Positions 15,655 through 27,426 of a stretch of 64,000 nucleotides of DNA are shown piece after piece. The notes beneath the pieces are model-generated. The model was not told where the DNA came from. It searched no databases and saw nothing but the letters and a program-made list of their open reading frames with translations. Every line of letters starts with the position of its first letter. The stretch's first letter is position 1. Position numbers and translations under genes: made by a program. The DNA is from Lysobacterales bacterium (GTDB lineage: Bacteria; Pseudomonadota; Gammaproteobacteria; Xanthomonadales; Ahniellaceae). The stretch is from contig JADJCM010000001.1 of NCBI GenBank assembly GCA_016703225.1, positions 1,054,001-1,118,000 of the forward strand, read 5' to 3'.

Positions 15655-17931
15655 ATGAACCTTCAAGGCGCGTTCCGGATGCGGCTTGTCCTGTCGCTGG
15701 CCATGGTGCTGACATCGAATGCAACCTTGGCCACGACACTGGGCTTGCAGAGCGCCAAGGATGTCGATGCGCTGCTGGTGCAGTTGCCCGCATTGGCCCA
15801 GCAGGCAATTCCTGCTTTCGAAGAAGCGGACGAGTCGCGCCGGCTCAACACGCTGTTTCGCCTGCAGACAGTGGCCGGCAAACCGGCTGAAGCCCGGCAG
15901 TCGCTCGAACGCCTGCTGGCATTGCGTGCGGCGACCGATCCGTCGAGTGTCGCGCCCTTGTATCCCTTCCTGGTGGTGCTGCGTGCCGACGTGGCCGGGA
16001 TCACGGATCAGGCCGGGATCGACGCCGCAGTCGCCGCCGAGCTGCGCCGCACGCTGGGCGAGTTCGACGACCTTGCGGCCAGCCGGGCCTTGCCCTGGTT
16101 TGTCGGCGATGCCGGTCGCTTGCGCGACGAACTCGATGTCGCTGCCGCAGCGTGGATCGGCCGTGACGCGATTCCGTTGTCGGCTGCGATCGACCTGATT
16201 CGCAGGCAGCATCTGCAGGCCAGTTTCGCGCTGCTGGCACCCGTGGTTGAGGCGTTGACGAACGCAGACGACGACCGGCGTTACCGGATCGACGACCGCG
16301 TGCAGATCGACGCAGGCAGCGCGACGATCGCCGCCTTGACGATACGACCGCGGGCAGCCGAACGGCCCCTGCCGACCTTGCTCGTATTCACCGTCTATGC
16401 CGACGACGCCTGGGCTCGGCGTGAACTGCGCAACATGGCGGCGCATGGCTACGCCGGCGTGGTCGCCTACACGCGCGGCAAGGGGCACAGTCCGGATGCG
16501 CCCGTGCCCTATGAACACGATGGCGAGGACGCGCGCAAGGTGATCGACTGGATCGCCCGCCAGCCCTGGAGCGACGGACGAGTCGGCATGTACGGCGGCA
16601 GCTACAACGGCTTCACGCAATGGGCTGCAGTCAAGCGGTTGCCGAGCGCATTGAAGACGATCGTGCCCTATGTCGCCAACAATCCTGGCGACGGGCTGCC
16701 GATGGAGAACAACGTCTTCGTGTTCGCCAACTATGCGTGGCCGTTCTACGTTGCGAACAACAAGTACCTCGACGAGGCGACCTACTTCGACCACGGTCGT
16801 TGGGCGGCACTGAATGAACGCTGGTACCAGAGCGGCAAGCGCTATCGCGACATCGACGCGGTTGACGGCACACCCAATGCCTGGTTCCAGCGCTGGCTCC
16901 GGCATCCGCGCTACGACCGCTACTGGCAGAGCATGGTCCCGCATCGTCGCGAATTCGCGCGCATCGACATCCCGGTGTTGAGCATCACCGGCTACTACGA
17001 CGACGGCCAGCAATCGGCGATACGTTATTTGAAGGAACATGTGCGTTACCGGCCGGATGCGCAGCACCATCTGCTGATCGGCCCCTACGATCATTTCGGC
17101 GCGCAGGCCGAGCGCAAGGCCGCGGTGCTGGGCGGTTATGCGATCGATCCGGTGGCGATGATCGACACCCCGAGGATCACGTTCGAATGGATGGACCACG
17201 TCTTTCGCGGCGCGCCCAAACCGGCCTTGCTCAACGACCGCATCAACTACCAGGTGATGGGCGCGAACCGCTGGGCACACGCGTCCAGCCTGGCGACGAT
17301 GGCCAACAGCGAACTGCAGCTTTTCCTGAGCCCGGGCAAGGACGACACATCCCACCGCCTGGTCGACCGTGCCGACGCCGCACCCGCTTCGGTTCGGCAA
17401 GTCGTCGACTTCGCCGACCGCGACAGCATGCTCGGAGACCACTATCCGGCACCGGTGCTCGGCAAGGTGCTGGACGCGAGTGCAGGGCTGCTGTTCGTCA
17501 GCGCGCCATTCGCCGATCCGATCGAAGTTTCCGGCCAGTTCTCGGGCGTGCTCCGACTCACCGCGAACAAGCGCGATCTCGACTTTTCGGTAACCCTGTA
17601 CGAACAGATGCCGGATGGCCAGTTGCTGCACCTGTCCTATTTCCTCGGGCGCGCCAGCCACGCTCGCTCGATGACTCGTCGCCACCTGCTCAAGCCCGGG
17701 CGCAAGACCGACATTCCGTTCGACAAGACGCGACTGGTCAGCAGGCAACTTGCTGCCGGCAGTCGCCTGCTGGTCGCACTCACCGTCAACAAGAACGCTT
17801 ATGCCCAGGTCAACCACGGCAGCGGTCGTGATGTCAGCGACGAAGACCGAGGTGACGCCGGCGACGCCTTGGTGGTGGACTTCCACAACGACAGCGTGTT
17901 GCGGATCCCGGTGCGCCGCGCAGCGCGATGA
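15655..17931 (+). CDS. Secreted CocE/NonD (peptidase S15) family hydrolase
   Basis: 758 residues. A signal peptide (MNLQGAFRMRLVLSLAMVLT, cleavage near ATLA) precedes a helical N-terminal 200 residues. The S15 alpha/beta hydrolase domain follows, with nucleophile Ser316 in GGSYNGF after WSDGRVGMYG. A likely acid is in SITGYYDDGQ and the catalytic His in GPYDHFGAQ. A C-terminal jelly-roll domain, present in X-Pro dipeptidyl-peptidases and cocaine esterases, ends the protein. The substrate is unknown (acyl ester or amide). It sits between frmA (9 bases upstream) and fghA, with which it overlaps by 4 bases, so all three are probably one transcript. A periplasmic enzyme inside a cytosolic formaldehyde pathway is unexpected. 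Confidence 0.88.
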   Translation: MNLQGAFRMRLVLSLAMVLTSNATLATTLGLQSAKDVDALLVQLPALAQQAIPAFEEADESRRLNTLFRLQTVAGKPAEARQSLERLLALRAATDPSSVAPLYPFLVVLRADVAGITDQAGIDAAVAAELRRTLGEFDDLAASRALPWFVGDAGRLRDELDVAAAAWIGRDAIPLSAAIDLIRRQHLQASFALLAPVVEALTNADDDRRYRIDDRVQIDAGSATIAALTIRPRAAERPLPTLLVFTVYADDAWARRELRNMAAHGYAGVVAYTRGKGHSPDAPVPYEHDGEDARKVIDWIARQPWSDGRVGMYGGSYNGFTQWAAVKRLPSALKTIVPYVANNPGDGLPMENNVFVFANYAWPFYVANNKYLDEATYFDHGRWAALNERWYQSGKRYRDIDAVDGTPNAWFQRWLRHPRYDRYWQSMVPHRREFARIDIPVLSITGYYDDGQQSAIRYLKEHVRYRPDAQHHLLIGPYDHFGAQAERKAAVLGGYAIDPVAMIDTPRITFEWMDHVFRGAPKPALLNDRINYQVMGANRWAHASSLATMANSELQLFLSPGKDDTSHRLVDRADAAPASVRQVVDFADRDSMLGDHYPAPVLGKVLDASAGLLFVSAPFADPIEVSGQFSGVLRLTANKRDLDFSVTLYEQMPDGQLLHLSYFLGRASHARSMTRRHLLKPGRKTDIPFDKTRLVSRQLAAGSRLLVALTVNKNAYAQVNHGSGRDVSDEDRGDAGDALVVDFHNDSVLRIPVRRAAR

Positions 17932-18785
17932 ACGGCCAGTTGCGAGGAATCCGCATGCACCGACTCGAACACCGCGCCTGCTTCGGCGGCTGGCAGGACG
18001 TCTGGCGCCACGCCAGCAGCACGCTCCAGTGCGAGATGAGCGTCGGCGTGTACCTGCCACCGCAGGCGGCACAGCGGCCGTGCCCGGTGCTGTACTGGTT
18101 GTCCGGGCTCACCTGCAGCGAACAGAACGCGATCACCAAGGCCGGCATGCAGCGTTATGCCGCGGAACACGGCGTGATCGTGGTCACGCCCGACACCAGC
18201 CCGCGCGGACCCGGCGTGGCCGATGCCGAGGGTTACGACATCGGCCTCGGTGCCGGCTTCTACATCGACGCGACGCAGGCGCCGTGGGCCACGCACTACC
18301 GCATGCACGACTACATCGCGCGCGAGTTGCCGGCGTGGATCGAGGCGAATTTCGCGGCGACGTCCGCCCGCGGCATCAGCGGGCATTCGATGGGCGGCCA
18401 TGGCGCGCTGACGATTGCGCTGCGCCATCCCGGGCGTTATCGCAGCGTCTCCGCGTTCGCGCCGATCGCCGCGCCGACCCAGGTGCCGTGGGGACAGAAA
18501 GTGTTCCGCGCCTATCTCGGCGACGATGCCGCCGCGTGGCGCGAGTGGGATGCCTGTGCCCTGATCGAACACGCGAGCGAGCGCCTGCCCTTGCTGGTCG
18601 ACCAGGGGGATGCCGACGAATTCCTGGGCACGCAGCTGCGTCCCGATCTGCTGCAGGCCGCGTGCACCGCCGCGCAGCATCCGCTGACCCTGCGCCTGCA
18701 ACCGGGCTACGACCACAGCTACTACTTCATCGCCAGCTTCATCGGCGAACACCTGGCCTGGCATGCGGCGGCTTTGACCGCGTAG
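17928..18785 (+). CDS. fghA: S-formylglutathione hydrolase
   Basis: 285 residues, close to FrmB/FghA at about 280. This esterase-D fold enzyme has nucleophile Ser154 in GHSMGG (152-157), acid in VDQGDADEF and His in GYDHSYYF. LYWLSGLTCSEQNAITKAGM (starting near residue 55) and TPDTSPRG are signature stretches. It hydrolyses S-formylglutathione from FrmA to formate and glutathione. The start overlaps the previous stop (ATGA). Met10 at 17955 is an alternative start that would give the usual N-terminus. A REP element follows 4 bases after the stop. Confidence 0.95.
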   Translation: MNGQLRGIRMHRLEHRACFGGWQDVWRHASSTLQCEMSVGVYLPPQAAQRPCPVLYWLSGLTCSEQNAITKAGMQRYAAEHGVIVVTPDTSPRGPGVADAEGYDIGLGAGFYIDATQAPWATHYRMHDYIARELPAWIEANFAATSARGISGHSMGGHGALTIALRHPGRYRSVSAFAPIAAPTQVPWGQKVFRAYLGDDAAAWREWDACALIEHASERLPLLVDQGDADEFLGTQLRPDLLQAACTAAQHPLTLRLQPGYDHSYYFIASFIGEHLAWHAAALTA

Positions 18786-18788
18786 CAT

Positions 18789-18837
18789 CGTCGGCTCCGC
18801 TTCGCTTGAGCCGACCTACATTCGTGTGGGTCCGGAC
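18789..18837. repeat. REP element with GTGGGTCCGGAC tail
   Basis: CGTCGGCTCCGCTTCGCTTG followed by AGCCGACCTACATTCG and TGTGGGTCCGGAC. It is nearly the same composite as at 13399-13447, with compensating changes in the stem (GGATC to GGCTC, GATCC to GAGCC), which shows selection for pairing. Confidence 0.85.
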
Positions 18838-18891
18838 GCTCTCCCACCCCCATCGCTTGCACGCCCGCGCATCGAGCGGTACAAACGCCGG

Positions 18892-18909
18892 GCATTCCCG
18901 GGGGAATGC
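18892..18909. promoter_or_regulatory. Dyad upstream of the patatin operon, possible operator
   Basis: GCATTCCC and GGGAATGC are separated by 2 bases. This 16-base perfect dyad lies 50 bases before the start of the membrane-protein gene. No regulator gene is adjacent, so the operator role is inference. It could also be a short terminator stem. Confidence 0.4.
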
Positions 18910-18958
18910 ACCCTCACCTCGTCGTTCGCGGCGAGGTTCGTGTTGCCCGGGAGTGGTC

Positions 18959-19618
18959 ATGGCGAATATCGGTACGTGCATTTCCAGTCTTGTCGAAGCT
19001 GTCGCAGCCGGACTGGAGGTCGGGCCTCATTGGCTGCTGCTCGGGATGGCGCTGCTGGCCATCGGCTGGATGCATTTCAGCGGCGGCATAGTCGGACAAA
19101 CCCTTTGGTCGTATGCCGGTTCGCTGCGCAATTTCGATGCACGCGTCGGCAATTGGGCCACGGCGCCGCGCTTGACGGCGTTGCTGGTGGCCTTTCTGTG
19201 TTTCGACTTGCTGTTCGCCGCCCTCTATGGCGATGCCGCGATCCGCGCCTCGCACGACTCGAACCTGCTGGAGCAAGCGCAGGGCGATCTGATGCGCCGC
19301 CTGGTCGTGCCCACGGTGCTCGCCGACTGGGGCGAGAACCTGCTGTTGCTGGTGTTGATCCTTTCGGCCAACTGGCGACTGGCTTTCAAGCGCCGCTGGG
19401 ACTTCGAAACCGAAGCCGTCGCTGAGCGACTCAGGAACGCCGATTCGGCAGGATGCCCCAAGGACGAATGGCAGCCGTGGTTTGCGCGAAAACGCACGGA
19501 ACGCTGGGCCTTCAACTCGGGCAAGTTGGCGTGCCGTGCACTTGCGCTGGCGACGACGATGAAGTTCGGCGGTGTGCTCGCAATGATGATGTTGCTGTTG
19601 ATGGGGAGAGCGACATGA
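18959..19618 (+). CDS. Four-helix membrane protein, first gene of the patatin operon
   Basis: 219 residues. Hydrophobic segments lie near residues 24-44, 69-88, 117-136 and 197-216, giving about four transmembrane helices. Between helices 2 and 3 the conserved-looking stretch VLADWGENLLLLV resembles the DWxEN motif of small uncharacterised membrane proteins. A basic cytoplasmic loop (FKRRWDFETEAVAERL) precedes helix 4. GGGAG at 18949-18953 fits ATG 18959. It overlaps the patatin gene by 4 bases, so the two products are probably made together and may form one membrane complex. No family was recognised. Confidence 0.78.
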   Translation: MANIGTCISSLVEAVAAGLEVGPHWLLLGMALLAIGWMHFSGGIVGQTLWSYAGSLRNFDARVGNWATAPRLTALLVAFLCFDLLFAALYGDAAIRASHDSNLLEQAQGDLMRRLVVPTVLADWGENLLLLVLILSANWRLAFKRRWDFETEAVAERLRNADSAGCPKDEWQPWFARKRTERWAFNSGKLACRALALATTMKFGGVLAMMMLLLMGRAT

Positions 19619-21528
19619 ACGAGACCAAGGTGCCAGGACCGTCCCTGGATAACGACCTGCCATTGATCTGCGACCTGGTGATGAAGGGTGGCATCACTTC
19701 CGGCGTCGTTTACCCGGGAGCGATCGTCGAGCTGGCCGAGAACTATCGCTTTCATCGCATCGGTGGGTCATCGGCCGGAGCCATCGCAGCGTCGCTGACC
19801 GCTGCTGCGGAATACCGTCGGCAGCAATTGCTGAGTCAGGGCGTGCCGATCGAAACCGCCACCGCCAGCGCCTTCGGCCCGCTCGCGCAACTGCCGCGCC
19901 AGTTGGGTGAACCGGTCGAGGGCATGTCCCGGCTGCTGAGCCTGTTCCAGCCGCAACGTCAATTGCGGCGGCTGTGGCGTGTGCTGTCGGCGGCCACGGG
20001 TGGTGGACTCAGCGCCGGCATGCGCATGTGGTTCAGCGCGCTTGCGGCTTACCGGACGAGCTGGCTTGGCGTGCTGCCGGTCCTGTGGCTGGTGATGAAC
20101 ACGGCGCCGTCCGCGAACAGCACGGTGTTGGTGCTGCAGGTGGTCGCCGCGATCATGCTGGTGATCGGTACGCCGACCTTGCTGGTGCTGGTGGCCTTCG
20201 CTTTGGATCTCGCCAGTATTGCCCGGCATGGCTTCGGCATTTGCGATGGCCAAAGCACGACCCAGCGTGGCTGCGAGCCGCTGACGCCGTGGTTGCACGA
20301 CAAGCTCCAGTCGACTTCGGGCCTTTCACTCACGGTGCGCGCGGACACGCCGGAGCAAGAGCGGGTCCTGTGCTTCCGCGATCTGTGGGAGACCCGCCAT
20401 CCCTATGCCGACACGCGCCAGTCCAGGCGCGGCATCGACCTGCGCATCACCACGACCTCACTGACCTGGCAGCAGTTGCTGTGCCTGCCGAGCGATTCCG
20501 GCGACTACGGCGAGTTGTACTTCAAGCCCGCGGAATTCCGGCGCTGGTTCCCGCTGGAAGTGGTCGAACACATGGTGCGCAAGGCGCGCTCGCGCCCGGA
20601 CGACAACGGTTTCTGCCGCATGCCCGAGGCCGCCGATTTGCCGGTCATCGTCGCCGTGCGCATGAGCCTCAGCTTCCCGATCCTGCTGACGCCGATCAAG
20701 CTGTACCACCGCGACTGGTCGCGGCGCGGTGACCTCGTCAATGATCGTGGCCGACAGCGTGAGCTGGATGATGCTGCGCGCGATCAACTGCGTCCCGTCT
20801 ATTTCAGCGACGGCGGCATCTGCAGCAATCTCCCGGTGCACTTCTTCGATTCGCTGGTGCCGGCGCACCCGACCTTTGCGATAAATCTCGGTACGCCGCA
20901 TCCGGACGCCGATACACGACCGGACCACTTCCAGGAAACGCGTGTCGCCCAGAACCAGATGTCGGGGAGCATGCCCGGTCGCTACTCGATGCACGAGCAT
21001 GAAGGGCCGCATGGACTCGGCACGTTCCTCTGGTCGATCGTCGACAGCGCACGCAATTGGGCAGACAACGGACAGCTGCGTCTGGACGGCTACCGGGAAC
21101 GGGTCGCGCACATCGTGCTGCGCGAGGACGAAGGTGGCCTGAATCTCGGCATGAGCCATGAACAGATTCAACTGCTCGCGAGCCGCGGTTCGCGCGCCGC
21201 GCGTGAGCTGCATGAGTTGTTCAACAGTAGCCCGAAGAAGGGCGGGCCGAAGCGACTGGACCTGCATCGATGTGATCGCATGGCGATCGCGCTGAGTGCA
21301 CTGGCCGAGGCACTGGAAGAGATCGAGATCAATGTCGCTGCGACCGGTGACCCGATGGCCTACTGCACGGATGAGAGCTTGCGCACATTTGCTCAGGCGA
21401 TCGCGCAGTTGACCGCGTCCCCCGCGGTATCCGAGTTGCTTGCACTCGAGCGTGAACGCTACGAGGAGCGGCTCAGCAACCGCCACCTGTCGCACAAACC
21501 GCATCTGCGCCTGCGCGCACGCCTCTGA
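19615..21528 (+). CDS. Patatin-like phospholipase with internal membrane helices
   Basis: 637 residues. The oxyanion loop is MKGGITSGVVYPGAI (residues 23-37), the nucleophile Ser53 is in GGSSAG (50-55), and the catalytic Asp399 is in DGG (399-401), the Ser-Asp dyad of patatins. A long insertion between the two catalytic blocks contains two hydrophobic helices (about 148-162 and 171-200), so it is likely anchored in the inner membrane. Patatins cleave acyl chains from phospholipids. Some bacterial patatins are antiphage effectors (CapV in CBASS), but no nucleotide cyclase is present here. The gene overlaps the upstream membrane-protein gene by 4 bases and is 13 bases before the fusion-hydrolase gene. 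Confidence 0.87.
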   Translation: MNETKVPGPSLDNDLPLICDLVMKGGITSGVVYPGAIVELAENYRFHRIGGSSAGAIAASLTAAAEYRRQQLLSQGVPIETATASAFGPLAQLPRQLGEPVEGMSRLLSLFQPQRQLRRLWRVLSAATGGGLSAGMRMWFSALAAYRTSWLGVLPVLWLVMNTAPSANSTVLVLQVVAAIMLVIGTPTLLVLVAFALDLASIARHGFGICDGQSTTQRGCEPLTPWLHDKLQSTSGLSLTVRADTPEQERVLCFRDLWETRHPYADTRQSRRGIDLRITTTSLTWQQLLCLPSDSGDYGELYFKPAEFRRWFPLEVVEHMVRKARSRPDDNGFCRMPEAADLPVIVAVRMSLSFPILLTPIKLYHRDWSRRGDLVNDRGRQRELDDAARDQLRPVYFSDGGICSNLPVHFFDSLVPAHPTFAINLGTPHPDADTRPDHFQETRVAQNQMSGSMPGRYSMHEHEGPHGLGTFLWSIVDSARNWADNGQLRLDGYRERVAHIVLREDEGGLNLGMSHEQIQLLASRGSRAARELHELFNSSPKKGGPKRLDLHRCDRMAIALSALAEALEEIEINVAATGDPMAYCTDESLRTFAQAIAQLTASPAVSELLALERERYEERLSNRHLSHKPHLRLRARL

Positions 21529-21541
21529 CCAGGACGCCGCC

Positions 21542-25121
<3,580 letters not shown>

Positions 25122-25155
25122 CTGCAGTCTAAGCCACGATGGATCAGAGCTTCTT

Positions 25156-26247
25156 TCAGCGACTTCCGAATCCAGACTTCGCCCGCGACGGAGTTGCGGA
25201 CAACGAGAACACTTCGCTTTCGAACCAAGGCAGGACCTCGTCTAACGATGCATTGGCTGTGCGATATTGGATCAGTTGCTTGCTGGCAGCGACAACCGCT
25301 TTGCCGCGCGCTGTCTCCCACCAGCCATCCTTCATGGGATCTGAGTCTGCTCCCTGATGGCACTTAGCTTTCTGTCCTGGATAGGTGTGGAAGCCCTTGA
25401 TCACGCCGAGTGGCTTTTCGTCTGCCGTAGAGAAATCGCGGGCCAGGTGCGATTCGGAATAGCTGTCCTGCACCATATGCAGCAGGGCACCGAAAGCCAT
25501 GTCGCGCACGACTTGTTCCGGCGCCGATGCCTGCGCGGTCCCAAACAAGGTCATCGACGTCCATGCGCGTTTGTCGTGCGAAAACAGCGGAGCAATCGGT
25601 TCGACCTGACTCAGTGGCTTGTTGATCGCGATTTGTTCAGCCGCGACAGTGGTCGACAGGCCATACAGGTAGCGTGCCCAAGCCAGCATCGCTTGTTTTG
25701 TCTTCTGGGCTTCGTCGCCGCGATGCTCGGCCATCGCATGCATCCACTGCATATCGCCGAAATGAGTGCGATACAAGTTCAGATGATCCTCGCCGTAGAA
25801 CGTCTTCTGGGCGCCCCTAGATCGCTTTCCGCCGTCGATCACATAGCCCATGGTGCATGCGCCTGCAGCAAGCTTGCCGTTGAGCTGCAAACCGATGTTG
25901 CGGTTCTTGCATCCACTCCATCGACCACCGACCGGGTGACCGGAGGGCATGTCCGCCCAGATCAATCCGGCGAGCACTGCACCGGGCATGTCTGCCTTCC
26001 AGCAAGGCCGCGCGGTGCAACCGTAACTGCGCCCGAGAATTTCCTCGTGCGAGGGTTGGCCGAATTGCAGAATCAACGCTTCAACCACGCCGCGCCGCGA
26101 GGAATGTTCGCGCCGCACTTCTTCTTTGTCGCCTTCCGGGAGCGAACCGATGCCGAATGCCGCAGTCTGCGCCGCCGCGAACACCGCGCATGCACCGAAC
26201 AACGTGCAGTGCATGCGGACCCGCTTTGGCCGCACACGCGCTGTCAT
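25156..26247 (-). CDS. Exported protein with PLC/HET-C-like HxxxDSxSxSH motif
   Basis: 363 residues. The N-terminus (RMHCTLFGACAVFAAAQTAA) is a signal peptide; Met12 at 26214 is an alternative start. The motif GALLHMVQDSYSESH, followed by ARDFS, is the metal-binding helix pattern seen in zinc-dependent phospholipase C, P1-nuclease and HET-C-like helical proteins. Other candidate ligands are in HAMAEHRGDEA and the early His. Several cysteines in pairs (CTARPC, CKNR, CTMG) suggest disulfides in the periplasm. The function is not established; phospholipid or nucleic acid hydrolysis is possible. It overlaps the upstream lipoprotein gene by 4 bases and faces the hsdR remnant. Confidence 0.78.
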   Translation of the reverse strand: MTARVRPKRVRMHCTLFGACAVFAAAQTAAFGIGSLPEGDKEEVRREHSSRRGVVEALILQFGQPSHEEILGRSYGCTARPCWKADMPGAVLAGLIWADMPSGHPVGGRWSGCKNRNIGLQLNGKLAAGACTMGYVIDGGKRSRGAQKTFYGEDHLNLYRTHFGDMQWMHAMAEHRGDEAQKTKQAMLAWARYLYGLSTTVAAEQIAINKPLSQVEPIAPLFSHDKRAWTSMTLFGTAQASAPEQVVRDMAFGALLHMVQDSYSESHLARDFSTADEKPLGVIKGFHTYPGQKAKCHQGADSDPMKDGWWETARGKAVVAASKQLIQYRTANASLDEVLPWFESEVFSLSATPSRAKSGFGSR

Positions 26248-27224
26248 GGCGCTTCAGTCGCTGCAGGCGGCTCAGCTGAAGGTGGAGGGGTCGCCGAGGG
26301 TATGGTGAGCGCGCGATACCGATCGAGCTCCCCCGTCAGCGCGATGCGCTGCTCGACCAGCTGTCTCCGGCGTTTGCGAAAGGACTCGAGCTCTTCCTGC
26401 TCGCCCTCCGCAAGTGCCGCTTTGCCTTCAAGTGCGGCGATGCGTGGCTCGAGGTCGGCGAGCAGCTTGCCGATGTTGGTCAGCAGCTCCGACTTCGCAT
26501 TGATCGTGGCCTGCACAAACGGATCGGTTTCGCGCGTCGTTCGTCCCGCTTTTTTTACCAAGCTGGTCACCCCCATGTAGAACGAACACAGGTCGTGATA
26601 GGCAAGTGCATCGCTAACTGCTTCGGCAGGAGAGTAGACATCGACCGCCTGGCTACGTCTCTGTTTGATCTCTGCATAAGCGCTGCTGCGCGTGCCCTGG
26701 ATTTCCGCGATGATCGCGCCGACCAGCAGTCCCTGGTAGATCTCCGAGTTGATCGATGACTGTGTCCCGGAAATGATCGAGGCAGCTGCAGACATGTTTT
26801 GCCCCGCACGGCCAGACACGATCGCTGCAGCGCCGGAGAGCAGCATGGAGGTGAACGATCCGGTGACGTTAATAACCGCCGACGTTCCGAAAACGTCGGA
26901 CAGGTGTTGTTGGCAGACTTCATTCGACAGGATGATCAGTTCGGACTGTGTGCTGTTCCGAGTCTCCATCCGGTTGCCTGCCCGCGCGATCCAGTAGGAC
27001 ACGTTGCAAACCGATGCTGTGTTTTCCGATCCCTTGCCGCAGTCAATCTTCTGTTTGGTCGTTGCCATGCCATCTTCCAGCGGCTGTCCGTAGTAGCTGG
27101 AGACAGGATCGACCTGGACAACCTCGCCAACTGTGCTATTGCGCGCCCACTGGCAACCCGCAAGCAGGAGCGAACTGATGATCAGGCCTGTCCGGGCTAG
27201 CGTCGCCAACCGCCTAGTCTTCAT
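26244..27224 (-). CDS. Lipoprotein of unknown function
   Basis: 326 residues. The lipobox LLLAGC places the acylated Cys at residue 24. A Gly/Ser/Ala-rich middle (TSMLLSGAAAIVSGRAGQNM) could form an amphipathic or membrane-inserting helix. A long Glu/Lys/Arg coiled coil (LEPRIAALEGKAALAEGEQE and on) is followed by a Pro-rich tail. No family was recognised. It is the first gene of a two-gene operon with the exported PLC/HET-C-like protein (ATGA overlap), so it may anchor or partner that protein at the envelope. The 202 bases to glpK are a divergent promoter region with no clear motif. Confidence 0.75.
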   Translation of the reverse strand: MKTRRLATLARTGLIISSLLLAGCQWARNSTVGEVVQVDPVSSYYGQPLEDGMATTKQKIDCGKGSENTASVCNVSYWIARAGNRMETRNSTQSELIILSNEVCQQHLSDVFGTSAVINVTGSFTSMLLSGAAAIVSGRAGQNMSAAASIISGTQSSINSEIYQGLLVGAIIAEIQGTRSSAYAEIKQRRSQAVDVYSPAEAVSDALAYHDLCSFYMGVTSLVKKAGRTTRETDPFVQATINAKSELLTNIGKLLADLEPRIAALEGKAALAEGEQEELESFRKRRRQLVEQRIALTGELDRYRALTIPSATPPPSAEPPAATEAP

Positions 27225-27426
27225 CGTGTCTGCTCCCTAGTTGATGTATTGGCCACCGGACGAATCCGAGTCTGCTTCCGAACGCGCTCTGCTCGGCCAC
27301 TAGAACGCAGTTCTCGCGCGCCGAAAACCTGTCACTTCTGCCAGCTTGATGCCATCGCCCCGAAATGTTTGGTTGCCGCGCTGTGCCGTTGACGGCCGCG
27401 TGGTGCAGAATCAGAGCACGTCTCGA

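Noticed and set aside
15640..18072. 810-residue open frame antisense to the S15-hydrolase gene
   Set aside because: The opposite strand has a signal peptide, catalytic motifs and operon overlaps; this frame has none.
18959..21528. CBASS-type antiphage system because of the patatin
   Set aside because: No nucleotidyltransferase (CD-NTase) or Cap2/Cap3 gene is adjacent.
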